A stretch of DNA of 64,000 nucleotides from Hippasteria phrygiana (lineage: Eukaryota; Echinodermata; Asteroidea; Valvatida; Goniasteridae): NCBI GenBank assembly GCA_037893225.1, contig JAZGUH010000361.1:372001-436000 (forward strand). The letters run 5' to 3'. Made by a program: the position numbers and the translations under genes. The notes beneath the pieces are model-generated. The model had not been told where the DNA came from, ran no database searches, and saw only the letters and a program-made list of their open reading frames with translations. Positions 34,906 through 48,398 of this stretch are shown here, piece by piece (position 1 is the stretch's first letter; each line of letters begins with the position of its first letter).

Positions 34906-35143
34906 TTAAAAAATAATAAGCCTTCCATTGTTTTGTGACACAGGCCAGAGAAAACAACTGGAACATCCTCCAATTTGCTCCATGGTCTCTGATTGTAACT
35001 GCATTCACTCGCGTGTGGTCTTCTTGCTAATTTGTATGAATAGCCCACGCATCCATTTATTTTTTTCAACGTTAGAGCTCTGGAGTGTTTTTGTAAAGGC
35101 CCAATTCTGCAAACTATAATCCAGTTATTTGAGAGGGTTTTAA

Positions 35144-35355
35144 CCCCTTGCGTACGGATGACGGAATTTGGCGCAAAAAAACAGTGCCACCAGGCCGGAT
35201 GACGCAATTGGCCGCTGTTTGTGCAGTTTCAATCCATTGTTGGATTATTGCGTATAGGTTACGCTTGACTGCACAAACACATTGTAGCGGTTCGCTTGGC
35301 TGCCAGAGCCGCCGCGGCACCCCGACGTCTCCCGTAAAATACCGTACTCAAGGGG
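35144..35355 (-). mobile_element. TTAA-type MITE, family CCCCTTG (copy 3)
   Basis: TTAA at 35140-35143 and 35356-35359 flank CCCCTTGCGTACGG and CCGTACTCAAGGGG. It is inverted relative to copies 1 and 2: GTGCAGTTTCAATCCATTG lies near 35220. Confidence 0.85.
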
Positions 35356-35573
35356 TTAATGCGGCACCCCAATCGTCACATTTCATTGGCATGACTATGA
35401 GCTACACTAGATGGGAACTTCTGGTGAAATCAGATTCAAATTAGGATAACCGGATTTTGAAATCTCCTATTTCTCCCACCACGACTGAAAACGAATGCAA
35501 TCTCGAAGAATCTTGTCTATGTCAGTCCAATTTGGAACATCTTCTTCCGAGTGAAATTTGCAAAGATCACATT

Positions 35574-35826
35574 TGTGACCCGCTCTACAAAAATGAGTCT
35601 AATGTGTTAAAAATACATTTTTAAGCTTTACAGTTGGTCTGAAAGAGCATGAAATAAGCTTTGATTTGATATGGCACAAATCTGTAGTGTAATGCACTTT
35701 TTTTACACGATTTTTTGAAATGTCGATTTCTTATAGATGTATATTAAAAAGTCTGAGACATTAAACCACCCCATACGTGAAAGTGAAATGTAGGACATCT
35801 GACTCATTTTTGCAAATCGGGTCACG
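35574..35826. mobile_element. short MITE related to TGTGACCGGCTCTGC
   Basis: The ends TGTGACCCGCTCTACAAAAA and TTTTTGCAAATCGGGTCACG are imperfect inverted repeats. The termini resemble 33432-33879, but the interior differs. Confidence 0.6.
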
Positions 35827-36555
35827 TTTGTACAGAGGGCATTAATTGCAAGCTTGTCAGCAAATAATCGCGTCATTCTACCATATATCCAACAAGTACA
35901 TGAACTTTCCGTGATAAGAAATTCTAAATCTGTCACTCCAACGTGTCTTTCTGATCGAATGCAAAGTGTAAATGTTAAATTCATGAAGGGGGCCGAATGA
36001 TTCAATATGTACGCGGTGTCTATCAAATAACAGTGTCACGAGAAGTCATCTCTGTGCAGCAACACTGATTGCAATCCTTCATGCATGACGTGGAGCGCAG
36101 CGCAGTAATGCTAGATCAGAGTGTGGTGCATTGATTGAAATGTCATGCTTGAATAAAACCAGGATGGAAAAGGTTGAATAAAGTACATACTTTTGTCACG
36201 TTTTATCATAACCAGATAATGAAATATTCATTGTAGTGGCATGGACACCGACCGGCCACTGATATTGACAGTTTTAAGTGGCAGGCTTTGTACAGTAAAG
36301 AGTTTTAACTACAATGTATCGCAGCCTATCAAAAAATCTACCCGCCAACTCTCACAGCTTATATGTTTCAACCTGTCACTGGATAGGTTTTGATATATTG
36401 TACATGTAGGGTACATTAGGGTTAATAATATCAAACTAAATGTTTTATTACGCATGTACACATTAGTGTATTGTCTATACATGTAACTAACCTTGTGAAT
36501 ATTTGTGTTCATGTTTCGGGAAAAGAACACTCTAATCATTAGTTTGCTGGCAGAG

Positions 36556-36688
36556 GGTCAGAAAATGGTCAGAAAATGGTCAGAAAAGGGTCAGAAAATG
36601 GTCAGAAAATGGTCAGAAAATGGTCAGAAAATGGTCAGAAAATGGTCAGAAAATGGTCAGAAAATGGTCAGAAAATGGTCAGAAAATG
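36556..36688 (+). repeat. 11-bp minisatellite GGTCAGAAAAT, ~12 copies
   Basis: The unit GGTCAGAAAAT is repeated about 12 times with one G-for-T change near 36587. It is open in frame but shows no gene features. Confidence 0.95.
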
Positions 36689-37820
36689 TCTGATGTAAAT
36701 GTATGACCGTAACTTCACCCTTTGAGATTGTAGATAATTTGTACACGATAGTTTGTACACATTTGATGCCACTGAACATTTTCCAAGAGTTTTCACAAAA
36801 ACATGCAGCTACGCTTATAATGAGTCACCATCCTCAACTTGCTGCCATCCTCAACTTGCTTAAAAACATTAAGTATTATTAAATCAACACTAACATTAAT
36901 TACCATACATGTAAAAACCTACGTTGTAATTAAAAACAGTGAGCTGTGCAAACTAAATTCAAAAACGAGATCAGCTGCAATGTACAAGTAAAAAGGAGAA
37001 CACTCAAATGTCAAAATAATTGTCAAAATTACAAAGAGACACTATTAAACAATACAAATTCAAACACTGCCACCAACAATTACATTGTAGCGAGCATGAA
37101 TCAAAAGTGAATAAAAGTCCACACATGTATTTTATCAAGTGAAAACTTGAATGATTTAAAATAACATTTGGATAATTACACACTTAACTCTATCCGCCGA
37201 GTGGAAACGTGTACACGTACACATTTACATGTATGTACGGATTTTCTTGTAAATTCTACCAACAACAACCTCACTGAATCTACTCTGGATAGAATCTTCC
37301 TATAAACTTGTTCCACCAGGACAGTTTTTTTCTGGCCAGAGTTTTAAACTGAGCTCCATATAATTAGTCATCATTATGATGACTGGACACTATATGTATT
37401 TACTCTGCCTGAAAGAATTCTGTCAAACCGAAACTGATCTGATAACCCCGAGATTAGCAAAGGTTGTTGCGGGGAATGATTCCATATTAGGCCTATATCC
37501 TTTGTCAGAGCGCTGCAGTTTCCATGCGGTTCGTTCGTGTCGACCGGGCAAGCTTCAATAGTTTCCCGGTTACTGAGCACCTTTCGTCTAGATACGGCAA
37601 AATGTATGCGTACATTGTGTACATGTGCATTGTACGCACATGCACATGTACTTACGAGTTAACCACGCCCCTCAGACAACCCGATGGGAATTTTGTGTGG
37701 TAATTTTGGATGTGATTGGACAATAATTCACAAGCTGCGTTAACGCGATTCGACCGCGATAGGTCAATAGCTGAGTGCTTCTTTAAAAAGTCCATTTTCA
37801 AATAAAGTTCAAATTTTGTA
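36689..37820. other. non-coding stretch, nothing delimited
   Basis: TGTACATGTGCAT-type palindromic tracts occur at about 37605-37652. No gene or bounded element is recognised. Confidence 0.5.
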
Positions 37821-37824
37821 TTAA

Positions 37825-38005
37825 CCCCTTGGGGGCTGGTATACCAAAAAGGGGACTGTGCAGCCAAGCGTAAACGCAAACAAATAAAGTGCTTTCATCG
37901 CACTTGGAGCCCCCCCCCCCCCCCTTTCGTGTAAATAAAAGTTTTGTTTGAAAAGCTCCATCTACATGTATTCATTACACTCCCATTCAAGAACAATAGT
38001 TGAAA
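37825..38005 (+). repeat. truncated TTAA-type CCCCTTG element joined to another repeat
   Basis: TTAACCCCTTGGGGGCTGG at 37821 opens as in the CCCCTTG family, and GTGCAGCCAAGCGTAA follows, but the rest is lost. A run of about 14 C and the AAAGTTTTGTTTGAAAAGCT block shared with 26760-26800 come next. Confidence 0.55.
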
Positions 38006-38478
38006 CATGAATGGATTGATGTATGCAGGAATGTACAGGTTCTGTACATACGTCCGAGGGCGGATACCCGGGTACGCGTGATTATTTTTACAATCCTCAC
38101 AAAAACCCGGAAGTAAAGTATTTTCCATCGCGCCCCGCCAACTCTACTGCAAAGCTGCTAATCGCGACTGTGCGAGCGCTGCGTTGGCATGCTCACACTT
38201 CCCCTGCGCTTGGCAAGTAAAAATTGCACGGGCCTACTTTGCAACAATTCTTTTTTTATTCCCTAAGAGACTCGGTGAATAAAATTGTAAGTTTGTAAGT
38301 GTGAAATAAAATATACATGTAGTAAACCTGAGGTTGAGTCATGTGTCAAAGTTAGTCAGCGATGTTCACCGATGTTTTGCATCATGAAGTTCATTGATGA
38401 TCAGCCATCAGTCAGCGAACGGCCTAGCCTAGGCCTACACACTGTACATGTTTAGCAACGGTGCACACAGTAAAGATC

Positions 38479-38731
38479 AGGGCCCAATTTCATGGCTCTG
38501 CTTACCGTTAGCGAAAAATCCCCGCTTACTGTAGCAGAAAATTCTGTGGTTACGGCAAGCGTATTTCACGTGTTAGCGGGGAATTTTTGCTCCTGAGCAT
38601 GCGTACATCCCGTAACTAAGGATTCTGTGCTTACAGGGTTAGCGCAGAATTTTTCCGCTAGCGCTGTTAGCGCAAAATGGTGATCGTAAGCGCGGAAAGC
38701 TGTGGTTAGCAGAGCCATGAAATTGGGCCCT
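38479..38731. mobile_element. MITE, family AGGGCCCAATTTCATGGCT
   Basis: The inverted ends AGGGCCCAATTTCATGGCTC and GAGCCATGAAATTGGGCCCT are perfect over at least 20 bp and continue as TGCTTACC / GGTTAGCA. The interior repeats TTAGCG motifs. No clear target duplication is seen. Confidence 0.8.
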
Positions 38732-41295
38732 GCAGGCGGCTGGTTGCTCCAGCGCGCGCTAGCTCAGCCCGCGGCCTACGGCAAGTTGCACGTGTTTTGT
38801 AATTCAGCGCATGCGTACTCCACGCAACTTGTCTGCCGAGTGGAACTTCGCTCGTACCCCGCCCAATCCGCGCGCGCGACGTCACATCACAGCCAGGTCA
38901 CGCTCATACAAATTTTATCAAATGAGAGCTCAGCTCGGATCAGCTTCCCAGCATCCTGTTTGTAGGCTTGGGCAGGGTACGAGCGAAAGATATAGCGCTT
39001 GATAGTTTGCGTTTTGATTGGTTCTTTTCGTTGATTCGTCCATTGTTAAAGCCAACTGGATTGTCACTGCGTGATTGAATTAGAAACATTATATTTGCAG
39101 GATTCAGATGACTGTCTTTTAGAATATTGCCAGTTGCCACTACAACTTCCGTCTAATTTACCACTTTCCCTTCCACATTCTATTTTATTGAGCCCCCCGT
39201 GTAGCTTAACCCTTGGCTACATATCTTGCATTTTACAGACTTGGGCCCAACTTTCTCGAAATGTGACCAAACTTGACTCGTTCCTGAACGTGGCATCGTG
39301 ATGAGCATTCAGTGAGGTTATGTCAAAAAGTACTCGGGGGAGACAGGGACACCAAATAATCACACGGACACGGCAAAATAATTATGAGCAAGTTGTTTTG
39401 TTTTCACTTAACCACACTTTGTTTGCTCCGCCGGGAGCGGCACATTACACTGCCCGCTTTCCATGTACATGTATAGAGGATTATACAATCATAACAAAAG
39501 GCGAAAGCACTCCTATCATGTTTGTACCTCATAAGACACAGCTGAGATAACTACTGAATTAGAACTTGAACAGGGGACAAAACCGCAAGCTTATTACCAT
39601 CTTGTCGGAAATCTTACTCAACAAAGGACAACTGTAACAAAACAATTGATACAATGTCAACCGCAAGTTAGCTTTCGGGAATTGTCGGTAAAAATACATG
39701 GACTCAAAAGGCATGTCAAATCAAAGTTAAAACCGACATCCGCAATCTTGACGCTTGGAAATTGTCGGCAAATGAACTCAAACGATGTTTTACTCAGATT
39801 TGTTCCACCAATTTATCGGCAAGTAATCAATAGAAAAGGGCACTTGCCTTTCTGAACGTTGTGTCGAAAATTTACAAAGACAGTTTCGGGTAATAGAATC
39901 GATAAAATGGAACCGGATACCCGTAATCAGCGGTCGGGTTACGGGTATCCGGGTACCCGGCACGGCCCTAGTTTCTGGTGGAGTAACATTGGCACTGTAA
40001 CTAATTCTGAATATATGACATACACACACACACACAAGTGTGTAAATGCCTGCAATCGGGGACAGGTCTCCTATATTGTTCACACTTTAACTTTTTGGCA
40101 AGGGCCCTCATTGGTTTTGTACACGATTTTCAAACGGGGACCTTTCTCAATCGGGGACTCTATGGCCCTCTATTGTAAAGGTCCCCTACTGAATGCAAAA
40201 ACAAACTCACTTGGGATGTGTATATGGTGTAAATCGAGGACAGGGAACAAAAGAATGATGTACATGAACTAGAGAACAATGGGGTATTGCAATCGAGGAC
40301 GTCCTCGATTAGAAAACGTGTACAAAACCAATGGGAGCTGTTGCAAAAAAGTTATAAACAAAACAACGGGAAGTCCTCGATTTACTCCATATATGTTTGT
40401 ACATATGTACACCAAACCACAATATGGCTCTGTTCATGGTTCTTCCATTGTGATGCAGACCAGTATAATGATGAGGCCCATGATAAGTTAGGAATTAAGA
40501 TTCCTCTTGAAGCAGGAAAGATGATAAGATAAAGGGAAAAATGCACCAGGCAAAGAATTCCACAGAGATACAGAAGCAGAGAAGCTATTGGCTTTGTGTT
40601 CTACATCTGTACAGCTAAAGGTGTGTGACTCTGAAATTGGAAGATCTTCTCCATTATACCAAACCAAAAACTGAAAAAAAATTTCCCCGCTGCCAAATTC
40701 TCACGAACTTCAGTTCATTTCAACCGTATTTACAATTTCATTGAAGGCGTGAACTCGACTGGAAATTGACTGAACGCTGCCAAAATTCCCTCTGACAGGC
40801 CCGCCAACTTTACAATGGAGCCCCTCCAGAGAGAAGTCGCGGTTTTCCTTTTTGCAAAAATATCAAAATTTCATGAGGGATTAGAGCCTCTATTGCAACC
40901 TTGGCGTCAACAACAAAGCACCTGCCGAACCCTTGTGATTTCTCCCTATTCAGGGCTGGGGTATTGTCACTGGACAATCATCGGAAACGACTGGTAACAA
41001 TTACCTTAAATACAGGGTTTCGGCTTGGTTTAGGGACACTGTTGCTTGGTCATGTGAAAAGACTGAACACTTGGCAATGAATGGCCAATATATGCAAGAC
41101 ACGCTGTGCTGATCAGAACACACGATACTGGGATTGACATTTGTGACAGAATGAGTTGGGATTTCGTATGCCAAAATGATACATGTACGACATGAAGAAA
41201 AAAATTATGTACAAGGCATTACGAGTTGTGACTCGTGACTCATGAGTAAGACTCAAGTCTGACTTGAGCCACAGTTTTTGGGCGATTCCGCTTAA
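38732..41295. other. non-coding stretch with minor repeats
   Basis: A CGGGTATCCGGGTACCCGG block at about 39935-39960 is also found at 46138-46165 with similar flanks. ATCGGGGAC/GTCCCC motifs recur between 40050 and 40310, and ACTCATGAGTAAGACTCAAG-type repeats lie at 41230-41275. No gene is seen. Confidence 0.5.
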
Positions 41296-41525
41296 CCCCT
41301 CGAACCCGGTTATTTATAATGAGGCGCCGGGGAGCCGGGGAACCGGCTGGCCAAGCCAGCCAAGCAAAACAAGCAAAACAGACACAAGTGGCTTGTGCAG
41401 CCAAGCGAAACATACACAATAATCCAAGGATGGATTGAAACTGCAGAGATTGCGTGCATATAGACATCATCCGGCCAGGTGGAAATTTTTGTTTACGTGT
41501 ATAGACGTCATGCGTCTTCAAGGGG
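41296..41525 (+). mobile_element. TTAA-type MITE, family CCCCTTG (copy 4)
   Basis: TTAA at 41292-41295 and a decayed TCAA at 41526-41529 flank CCCCTCGAACCCGG and TTCAAGGGG. The interior AATCCAAGGATGGATTGAAA is diverged from the other copies, so this one is older. Confidence 0.75.
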
Positions 41526-42327
41526 TCAAGAATTGGACTGTCTTGTGATTGGACTGTTCTGTATTGTATGAATCATAATTTGTATTTATTTGTTTTGTAA
41601 TTATTTTTGCACTGATGAATAAAAAAATAATAAAAAAATAAAAAAAATAATAATTTTTTTTCAAAAATTGCACTGTCCGACTGGATATTGGGACTCAATG
41701 CTCTGACTCTGACTCAATGGCAAAGTGCTCAAATTCAATATTTAAAAAAACTAACAAATTGAGAGTCTTGTAAAATATTTGTTCAAGTTTTGTTTTGTCT
41801 CCCCTGGGGAGGTGAGTTGGTCTCACAGACGGTGGAAGTTCCCCATGAAGTAGTTTAACTTAACATGCTTAAACTCACAAGAAGTTTGAGTACACCTACA
41901 TGTGTGACCAGTACTGACTTCTTGAAAATGACTCAAAAATGAATCATTTTCAAGTTCAGCATACATTACTTCAGATTGAGTACAATCTTCAAAAAAATAA
42001 ATGAATATGAAGTAATAATGAATTGTGAATGACTTGCTTTTCAGAAGACAACGATTTGTAAAGTGACTAAAAATAGGCTTGATTACAATGCTAAGTGTAC
42101 AATGTACATTTGAACATGTTCTGTACACGTAGGCGAAAGAAGAAGATTAAAACGTCCCCTCTCGTCTCAATTACAACAATGTGTGTCTTTGAAAAACAGC
42201 AATTAAGTGCTTCACACGTACATTGTAAGTGACTCACTCATGAAAATTCATGGAATGATCGACAGGGACATTTTAAGTAGTGTCATCACTGACAACTACA
42301 TCTCTACGTGTACATTTAATGACATCC
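41526..42327. other. non-coding A/T-rich stretch
   Basis: An A/T-rich run of AATAAAAAAATA type lies at 41615-41660. GAGGTGAGTTGGTCTCACAG at 41808 is the end block of the TGGTTTTCCTGGG repeat, on the minus strand. No gene is recognised. Confidence 0.5.
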
Positions 42328-43034
42328 AGTGTTCTCCACGAGGGGTTTTAGCAGGGCGGGCCGCCCTGCCAAAATTGTATGCCGCCCCGCTAAAGTTTTA
42401 CTGCCCCGCTAAAATTTTCACCGCTCTGCTACTTTTTTTCCATTGGATTTTCCCCCATTCTCCACCGTCTTCACAGTTTATCTAAGTACGAAGAAGTTTA
42501 CCGCACTCTGTGGAACGAACATGAAGAGTTTGCCAGCATTAACATTCAGCAGTATTGCAGTAGCGTTTATAGTAATCGAACAGATCTGGACGCAACGTAC
42601 GCAACATATTATGCATTCACATCATATTATTCTGGACTGTTTCCAATCTCCCTTGTAATATCATTTTCACTTTGTCGCGTCGAGAACCAGTTTACCTAAA
42701 TTACAATGTTCCGTTACACTTGAGGGCGTCTTTTTCTCTCGGAAAATACCTTATCCACGCGCGCTGTGCCCACGTACGTGCATGTTTAGCTCACTGGCCG
42801 GCTTAACCCCTAAAAATCTTGCCTTCATTTCAAGTTGTAAACACGAGCTAATTTGATTCGAAGAGTCAGAAGAAAGTGGCCAGGAAATGCCTCAGATTGC
42901 ACCACAGAGCATCTAGAATCTAAACATTTTCGGGCCCCTTCAGCGGGCCCCGGACCCCACGCCATAAGGGCTTCGCGCTCCGCGCTCGCATTGTGTCTGC
43001 CGCCCTGCTAAAATTTAAGGCCGTGGAGAACACT
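42328..43034. mobile_element. hAT-like element, family AGTGTTCTCCACG
   Basis: Ends AGTGTTCTCCACG and CGTGGAGAACACT have an imperfect 8-bp duplication TGACATCC / GAACATCC. Next to the left end, GCCGCCCTGC and CCCGCTAAAATTTT motifs are repeated, and the right end has GCCGCCCTGCTAAAATTT. The window's first 23 bases are the tail of another copy. Confidence 0.75.
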
Positions 43035-43076
43035 GAACATCCAAGCCAATCTCCATATTCTTCACACTATCTTTAA

Positions 43077-43451
43077 CCCGAACCCTGCTAACAAAACCCA
43101 ACAGTGGTAAAAAGCTGTTGTAATTTGTGTTGGTTATTAATTAATTGTTGTATTCAGCAGGGTAGAAGCTACCTGCTGGATTTTTTCGTGTTTAGAAAGG
43201 TGGAAGCAGACTTCTCGTAAAATTTCAGTTGGATTTTGTTGGATTTGGCAGGGCTCATACAAGAGAAACACCTGTTGTATTTTGTTGGATTCAGCAGGGC
43301 ATCTGCAAAATGTGGTACACAGCAGAATCCAAGAAAATTTGCTGTTGAATTTTGTTTCAATTTTAGAAGGCTTCTCATTTCAATTTTGTTGGAAATTGTT
43401 GGATTTAGCAAATTAGCAGGGCCATATGATAAACACTGAAGGGAGTAAGGG
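43077..43451 (+). mobile_element. TTAA-flanked CCCTGCTAAA-family element
   Basis: TTAA at 43073-43076 and 43452-43455 flank CCCGAACCCTGCTAAC and GGGAGTAAGGG. The interior repeats TTTTGTTGGATTYRGCAGGG four or more times. Relatives are at 15934-16295 and, without a TTAA, at about 51369-51560. Confidence 0.7.
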
Positions 43452-43971
43452 TTAATTTAAGCACACTTCAGTACATACAATGAGTGTATCCACATCATGA
43501 AGACACACACACAAACACAGACATGTTACAACCACAGTGTGTACACATTGCCCTGTTGTGACATCTTTCCGGACACTGTAAAGCCCACCAGTTAATTAAT
43601 CATCCGCGAAGCAGAAGAGCGAAATCAATAATGGCTAATTCGTTAGGCGGCTAACGAACGGCGTCAATTAAGTCACTAACTCGATTCACGTGAATGTCAT
43701 GGGACTTGAGATGGCTGGGATATCGACATCTGCGTGGGGAAGGGGAAAAGCAAATTAGATTAGAATTACATACGGATGGACTGTCTTGTCCGCTTTTCAG
43801 TACACAGAGTGATAAACAAATTGTTATAATTTCCATAATGCCCGTGTACTCTTTCCTTTACTCAATTTGTACGACCTACATGACATTTTGGACACATAGT
43901 GTAAATTTGTTTTTCTTTTTCTGTTTAATAAATTCTCTAGAAAGTACATATACTGTACATACAGTCATACA

Positions 43972-44162
43972 TGTACATGTACTTTCCCAATACTTCAGAG
44001 GACAATGCTTTGTGTTTCCTATTCTTCCTTTAATATAACCCAACCCCATAGACTAAGCACGTATTTTTACTTGCGAGGACCGATTTCAACAAAAGACTTG
44101 ACTTGCGAGGACTGAAAGGTTTCTTTGTATTTTCTTTCTCCTCTTGTCCTCGGAAGTATAAG
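43972..44162 (+). mobile_element. MITE, family GTCCGAGGACAA (copy 4)
   Basis: This is a diverged copy with GAGGACAATGCTTTGTGTTTC, AGGACCGATTTCAACAAAAG and CTCTTGTCCTCGG. Its left end carries an ACATGTACATGTAC expansion. Confidence 0.7.
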
Positions 44163-44205
44163 AACACGTACATATATATAACAATGTTCAAAGCTGTGAA
44201 GATGG

Positions 44206-44425
44206 AATGTGCATTGGGGATGATGTAAATTAGAGTAGAAGAGAGACTTTTGCCATTTCCCGACAATGTACATACATGAAGTGTATGAAGCACTGTATGC
44301 TCAGTGCTTTCCAAGAGCACGTGGAAACAAATTCACAGACTTACTCGGGCAGGACTCGAACCCACGACCTCCTGCTTACTAGTGCAGGCGTCTTCAACCA
44401 CTTGACCACCGAGCTTGCAATTGCC
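44206..44425 (-). repeat. tRNA-derived SINE, family 3
   Basis: On the minus strand GCTCGGTGGTCAAGTGGTTG (A-box side) and GGTCGTGGGTTCGAGTCCTG (perfect B box GGTTCGAGTCC) are spaced as in tRNA-Ser/Leu. ACTTACTCGGGCAGGACTCG links it to the inverted repeat at 31870-32052. Confidence 0.75.
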
Positions 44426-44919
44426 AGGGGTTGGCTGGTAGCAGCGGGTACGGCAACATACGGCAACATTTGAAGAATAAAATCAGTCACTGAAGCCGCG
44501 CCTCAGCCCGGGCCACACGTGCAGGCGGCGCTCCGGGCCAGGTAGTCATGTTTTTGTTGGTTGCCATTTACGTTCGCTCTACTCACGTGTTGGAAATAAA
44601 GGAAACCAGTCCAGAGGGACCGAATAGACTTGCAAATGTACCGTAAGTACCGTTCACACCTCACAAATCGTGTGGTGCGTCTGTTCGTTTTTGTCTGTTT
44701 TATCATTGTGTAATCCATGTTGTTTATTATTTCACTGGTCAATTGGTGACTGTTGAGCTCAGATTAGTGGTTAAAGTTGTCATTTTCTTTTTTATTCCTC
44801 CCCCCCCCCCCCTGTAAAAAAACAAAACAAGAAGAACTGCAGCACGGCCCACCCAGCCAGGACACTCATCCAGCCTGCCAAAATTGGTAATTTCGAGGAC
44901 TTATGAAAGTTTATTTGTA

Positions 44920-45201
44920 ATGGGCTCCGTGCACGTCGAATGAGGGCGCTGTCCACATAGCAACCGCACTTCCATGGGCAGTACGTCGCTGGTATTACGC
45001 ACCGCGCTCCTCGTTCATTTGATACTCGTATACCAGTGGGATTGCTTTGTCTGTTTGCCGACTCTCGATAATTGCGTTTTCAATAAGAATATCATAGCGG
45101 GAACCAGACACTTATGTTGAAGTTAGGTAAGATGGCATCGATATTGACCCCCCAACTCGCCTTTTCTTTCCGCTGAGGGGGTAGTTGTGCACGGAGCCCA
45201 T
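44920..45201. mobile_element. MITE, family ATGGGCTCCGTGCAC
   Basis: The inverted ends ATGGGCTCCGTGCAC and GTGCACGGAGCCCAT are perfect over 15 bp, 282 bp in total. The flanks suggest a TA target, but this is not certain. Confidence 0.75.
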
Positions 45202-47025
45202 AGTGACACTCGTTCGCGCTTTGCTTACACTTTAGGATTGCACGTGTAGTGGAACCGTTTACATACTAGCGCTTCAGCATGCAGCACGATGACTTTTGTG
45301 GGTTTTCTTTTACTGGGAAACCCAATTTGGATTATAAAATTTGTACGGTCTCCAAAAAGCCTTATAATGTCCACGTACATACTGTAATTGTATATTATGT
45401 GATGCGATCAAGCAAAATAAATCTGAAGTAGGCCCTGGTCAATTTTGGGATTTTTACATATATTCATTTGTAGCGTACTTCAAGCATCATATCATTGAAA
45501 ACCCCATGTGAATACGACCTTTGGTTAAAAAGTTACAAATATTTGAACACCAGCACATTAAAAACCTAACCCTGCCAGACGCAGCACAGTGCATCTGTGC
45601 CGACAGCTCCACTTTGCTGGACTCTGCACACAAGTCAATGTGACAAAGTATGCAACACTGATGGAACCCAAAACCTCCAATCCCGGAAGTTGCAATAATG
45701 TCTTTCTCTGAGATTCAAAAGTCTGATTTCAGACAAAAGTCTGAAAAATCTCATGCCTGTCCAGTAAACATGATCACTTCTCCGCCATTACATGTTTCGG
45801 TACGTGCATGCGCCGGCTTATCACAAAAGACCGAAGCTTTATACAGTTGTATTTATTGTGGAATGAGGCATGCTATTATGTCTGGTCGAGGCTCTTTATC
45901 CATACCCAGACTACAAAAACCACAACCGGTAAATTCCCTTTATTGTAAATTTTCGTGAGCGTCACGGTCATAAACATGAAATCTGTGCTGGTTTCCCTTG
46001 GAGTCGGGTTTTAATTTTGAAAATTCCCTACAAATAACATTCAAAACCTTACCTTTTTCATTTTCTGGGAAGTTACTATGCAATAATGTAAAGTTGTACG
46101 GGTACTCGATTCCATAATCTGGAACCGGTTCCTGACATGAAGGGTCGGGTACTCGGGTACCCGGTTCCGATGCACACCCTCAGTAAAAACCACCTTCTTG
46201 AAACATCTGGGGTTTTTTCAACAAGCCTTTCTTCCTGTATCAGATGTGCGGCAAGAATATTTCAACTCAAAGTGCTCTTCCATTACTCATCAGCATTTTC
46301 TTAAAATGGCAGTAGTACGAAATGCAAATTCTCATGTGTAAAAGTTCACTATTTTACAAAGTTCTCCAAATATGTCTAAAAATGTCCACAGTGCTACCCA
46401 GCTTTCTGATACAAACATTGTACATGATTGTAAAAAAAGCTGACGATCATCCCAAATGATTCCGTAATGACGCACCAAGTCACACTCCAATTTGGGCCGA
46501 GTTTAAAAACCCCCCTTTCTTCCCCCAGCTCCAAATGAAAAAGCAAGTATCCCCTTGTCATTTGTACCGGATCGTTATAAACCAATGAGGTCAGGTTGTA
46601 TTTTCTTGGCTATGGACCGCACTACTTATTGGGCCCCGCCTTTCGGCGGATCGGTATCGACGGATTTCAATTTCGCCTGAAACAAATCACAGCGTTCACC
46701 GGTGATACCTCCAAAAAAAGAGTTGTGTGTATTGTACGAGACAAAAATGCCAGATCGCATGTAGCGGGCTCGGAAGTGGATTAAATTACAGAAGGCTTAG
46801 GATCTGATTGAGGCGCCCGGGCCCAGCAAGACCGGTAATCTTGTTAATAAATTTTGTGGGGGGGGGGGGGGATGGACGGAAACATGCACCGAATGCCTAG
46901 TCTGTGTTTACTTCAAACATAAATTAGACCTTCATTGTTGGTGCAGAGTTTCAAATATTATGATGTACGAATACAAAACAAAGTGGCACAGTGTACACAT
47001 CATCTGAATAAATACAGACACAGAG
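45202..47025. other. non-coding stretch
   Basis: A GGGTACTCGGGTACCCGG block lies at about 46138-46165 and a G run of 13 at 46859-46871. Short open frames, including one at 46596-46784, have no recognisable domain. Confidence 0.5.
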
Positions 47026-47852
47026 ACCGCGTTTACACTAGATCTGGCAAAGGTGGATCTGGATTTGTGGGGTAATAAAACCACAGGGAAGCTTAACCGC
47101 AAATAAACTGTGCCGCGTTTACACTAGATCCCGATCCAGCTTCGATCCACCATTTACAGAGGAAGGAAGGTCATTGAGTGTGCGCAACAGCCGACCTTAC
47201 GGTCATTTTTTTCCGCGCTATTCAGTCAGTGTAAAAACATAACGTACGGACATGTTTGTCGTTCGTTTTTTGATTTTGCTGCATCATTTGTCATTTTTCA
47301 TTGTGAAACGACAGCAGAAAACAACAAATCCTTGGACCACTTTTCAGGTTGTTATTCGGATACAAAGCGCCGAAATATTACCGGAAATCGCACCAGGAAT
47401 AGCATGAACATAGGGGCAAATCAACGAACCAACAATGACCCAGGCTGTGTAATATTTGGGAATTAGGAACTCCCCAGATGACGAAGTCACGCACGTGAAG
47501 GAGAGAGAATGACACGATGCGGACGGAGTACCAACCATGCATTTGCAGTGTTGTACATGAACCGCAGTAAATACTTTTCGCGGACTTTCGAGCTTCCCAC
47601 AATCCACTGCATCACACATACTGGATGTGGTCTGATCCACCAATTGCGTTTACACTCAACAATTGCGGGGTCTGATCCGGATGGAATCTCCATAGAAAGG
47701 GGGGATCGAGAAAGATGGATCAGAACCGGATCAGACCCAGCTCCACCTCGCGTTTACACTTGCGGTCGACGGGAGGTCGATCCCCCTTTTAATCCAATTG
47801 CCAGGTTCGATCCCCCTTTTAATCCAATTGCCGGATCGTGTGTAAACGCGGT
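47026..47852. mobile_element. MITE, family ACCGCGTTTACAC
   Basis: The ends ACCGCGTTTACACTAGATC and GATCGTGTGTAAACGCGGT are inverted repeats. CGCGTTTACACTAGATCC also recurs inside (47111), and TTTAATCCAATTGCC is doubled near the right end (47789 and 47818). No target duplication is resolved. Confidence 0.75.
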
Positions 47853-48398
47853 GAAAGACACCCGACTAAACTTTCTTTCTCTTTTATCCACATACATTTG
47901 TACATGTACATGTATTACCCAAAACATTATCAGGGGTGTATGATTTAGAAAGGAGGAACTTGCCAAGGTGATGTACACCCCCATCCCCTCCCCACATTAT
48001 CCAGCAATGCAATAAATATTTAACGTGGTCTCAGTATTTTAATGCAAGCCAATTCACATTTGTTGACAATCTGTACAAACAATACATTTTGACGTACACC
48101 CAATCAACTCTACCACCACATTCACAAAGTCTACACCCATTCTTTGTGGGAGCAGGGACTACAATGTCAACATTTATATGTAGTGTACCTTCTACAACAA
48201 AAACAGGTGCTAATGCTGTTCTGCAAATAACCGATTTAAACAACAAACTAAATGGTAATGCAGAAAATTCTCTGTTGCAATGGTCATTGACGAAAAAAAA
48301 ATGCTTTCTAAGTTATAAATCAAGCCAAAGAAATAAGTCACGTCCATCCTGTAAACTGGAAATCAATTTGGGTATCAACCTTATGGGAATCAATAGAA

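Noticed and set aside
36556..36688. CRISPR-like array or coding repeat (VRKWSENGQKM frame)
   Set aside because: Units are directly adjacent with no spacers, and the open frame only reflects an 11-bp unit lacking stops. It is a minisatellite.
47754..47984. Minus-strand frame with repeated AIGLKGGS
   Set aside because: It lies on a doubled 29-bp block inside the ACCGCGTTTACAC element and is not a gene.
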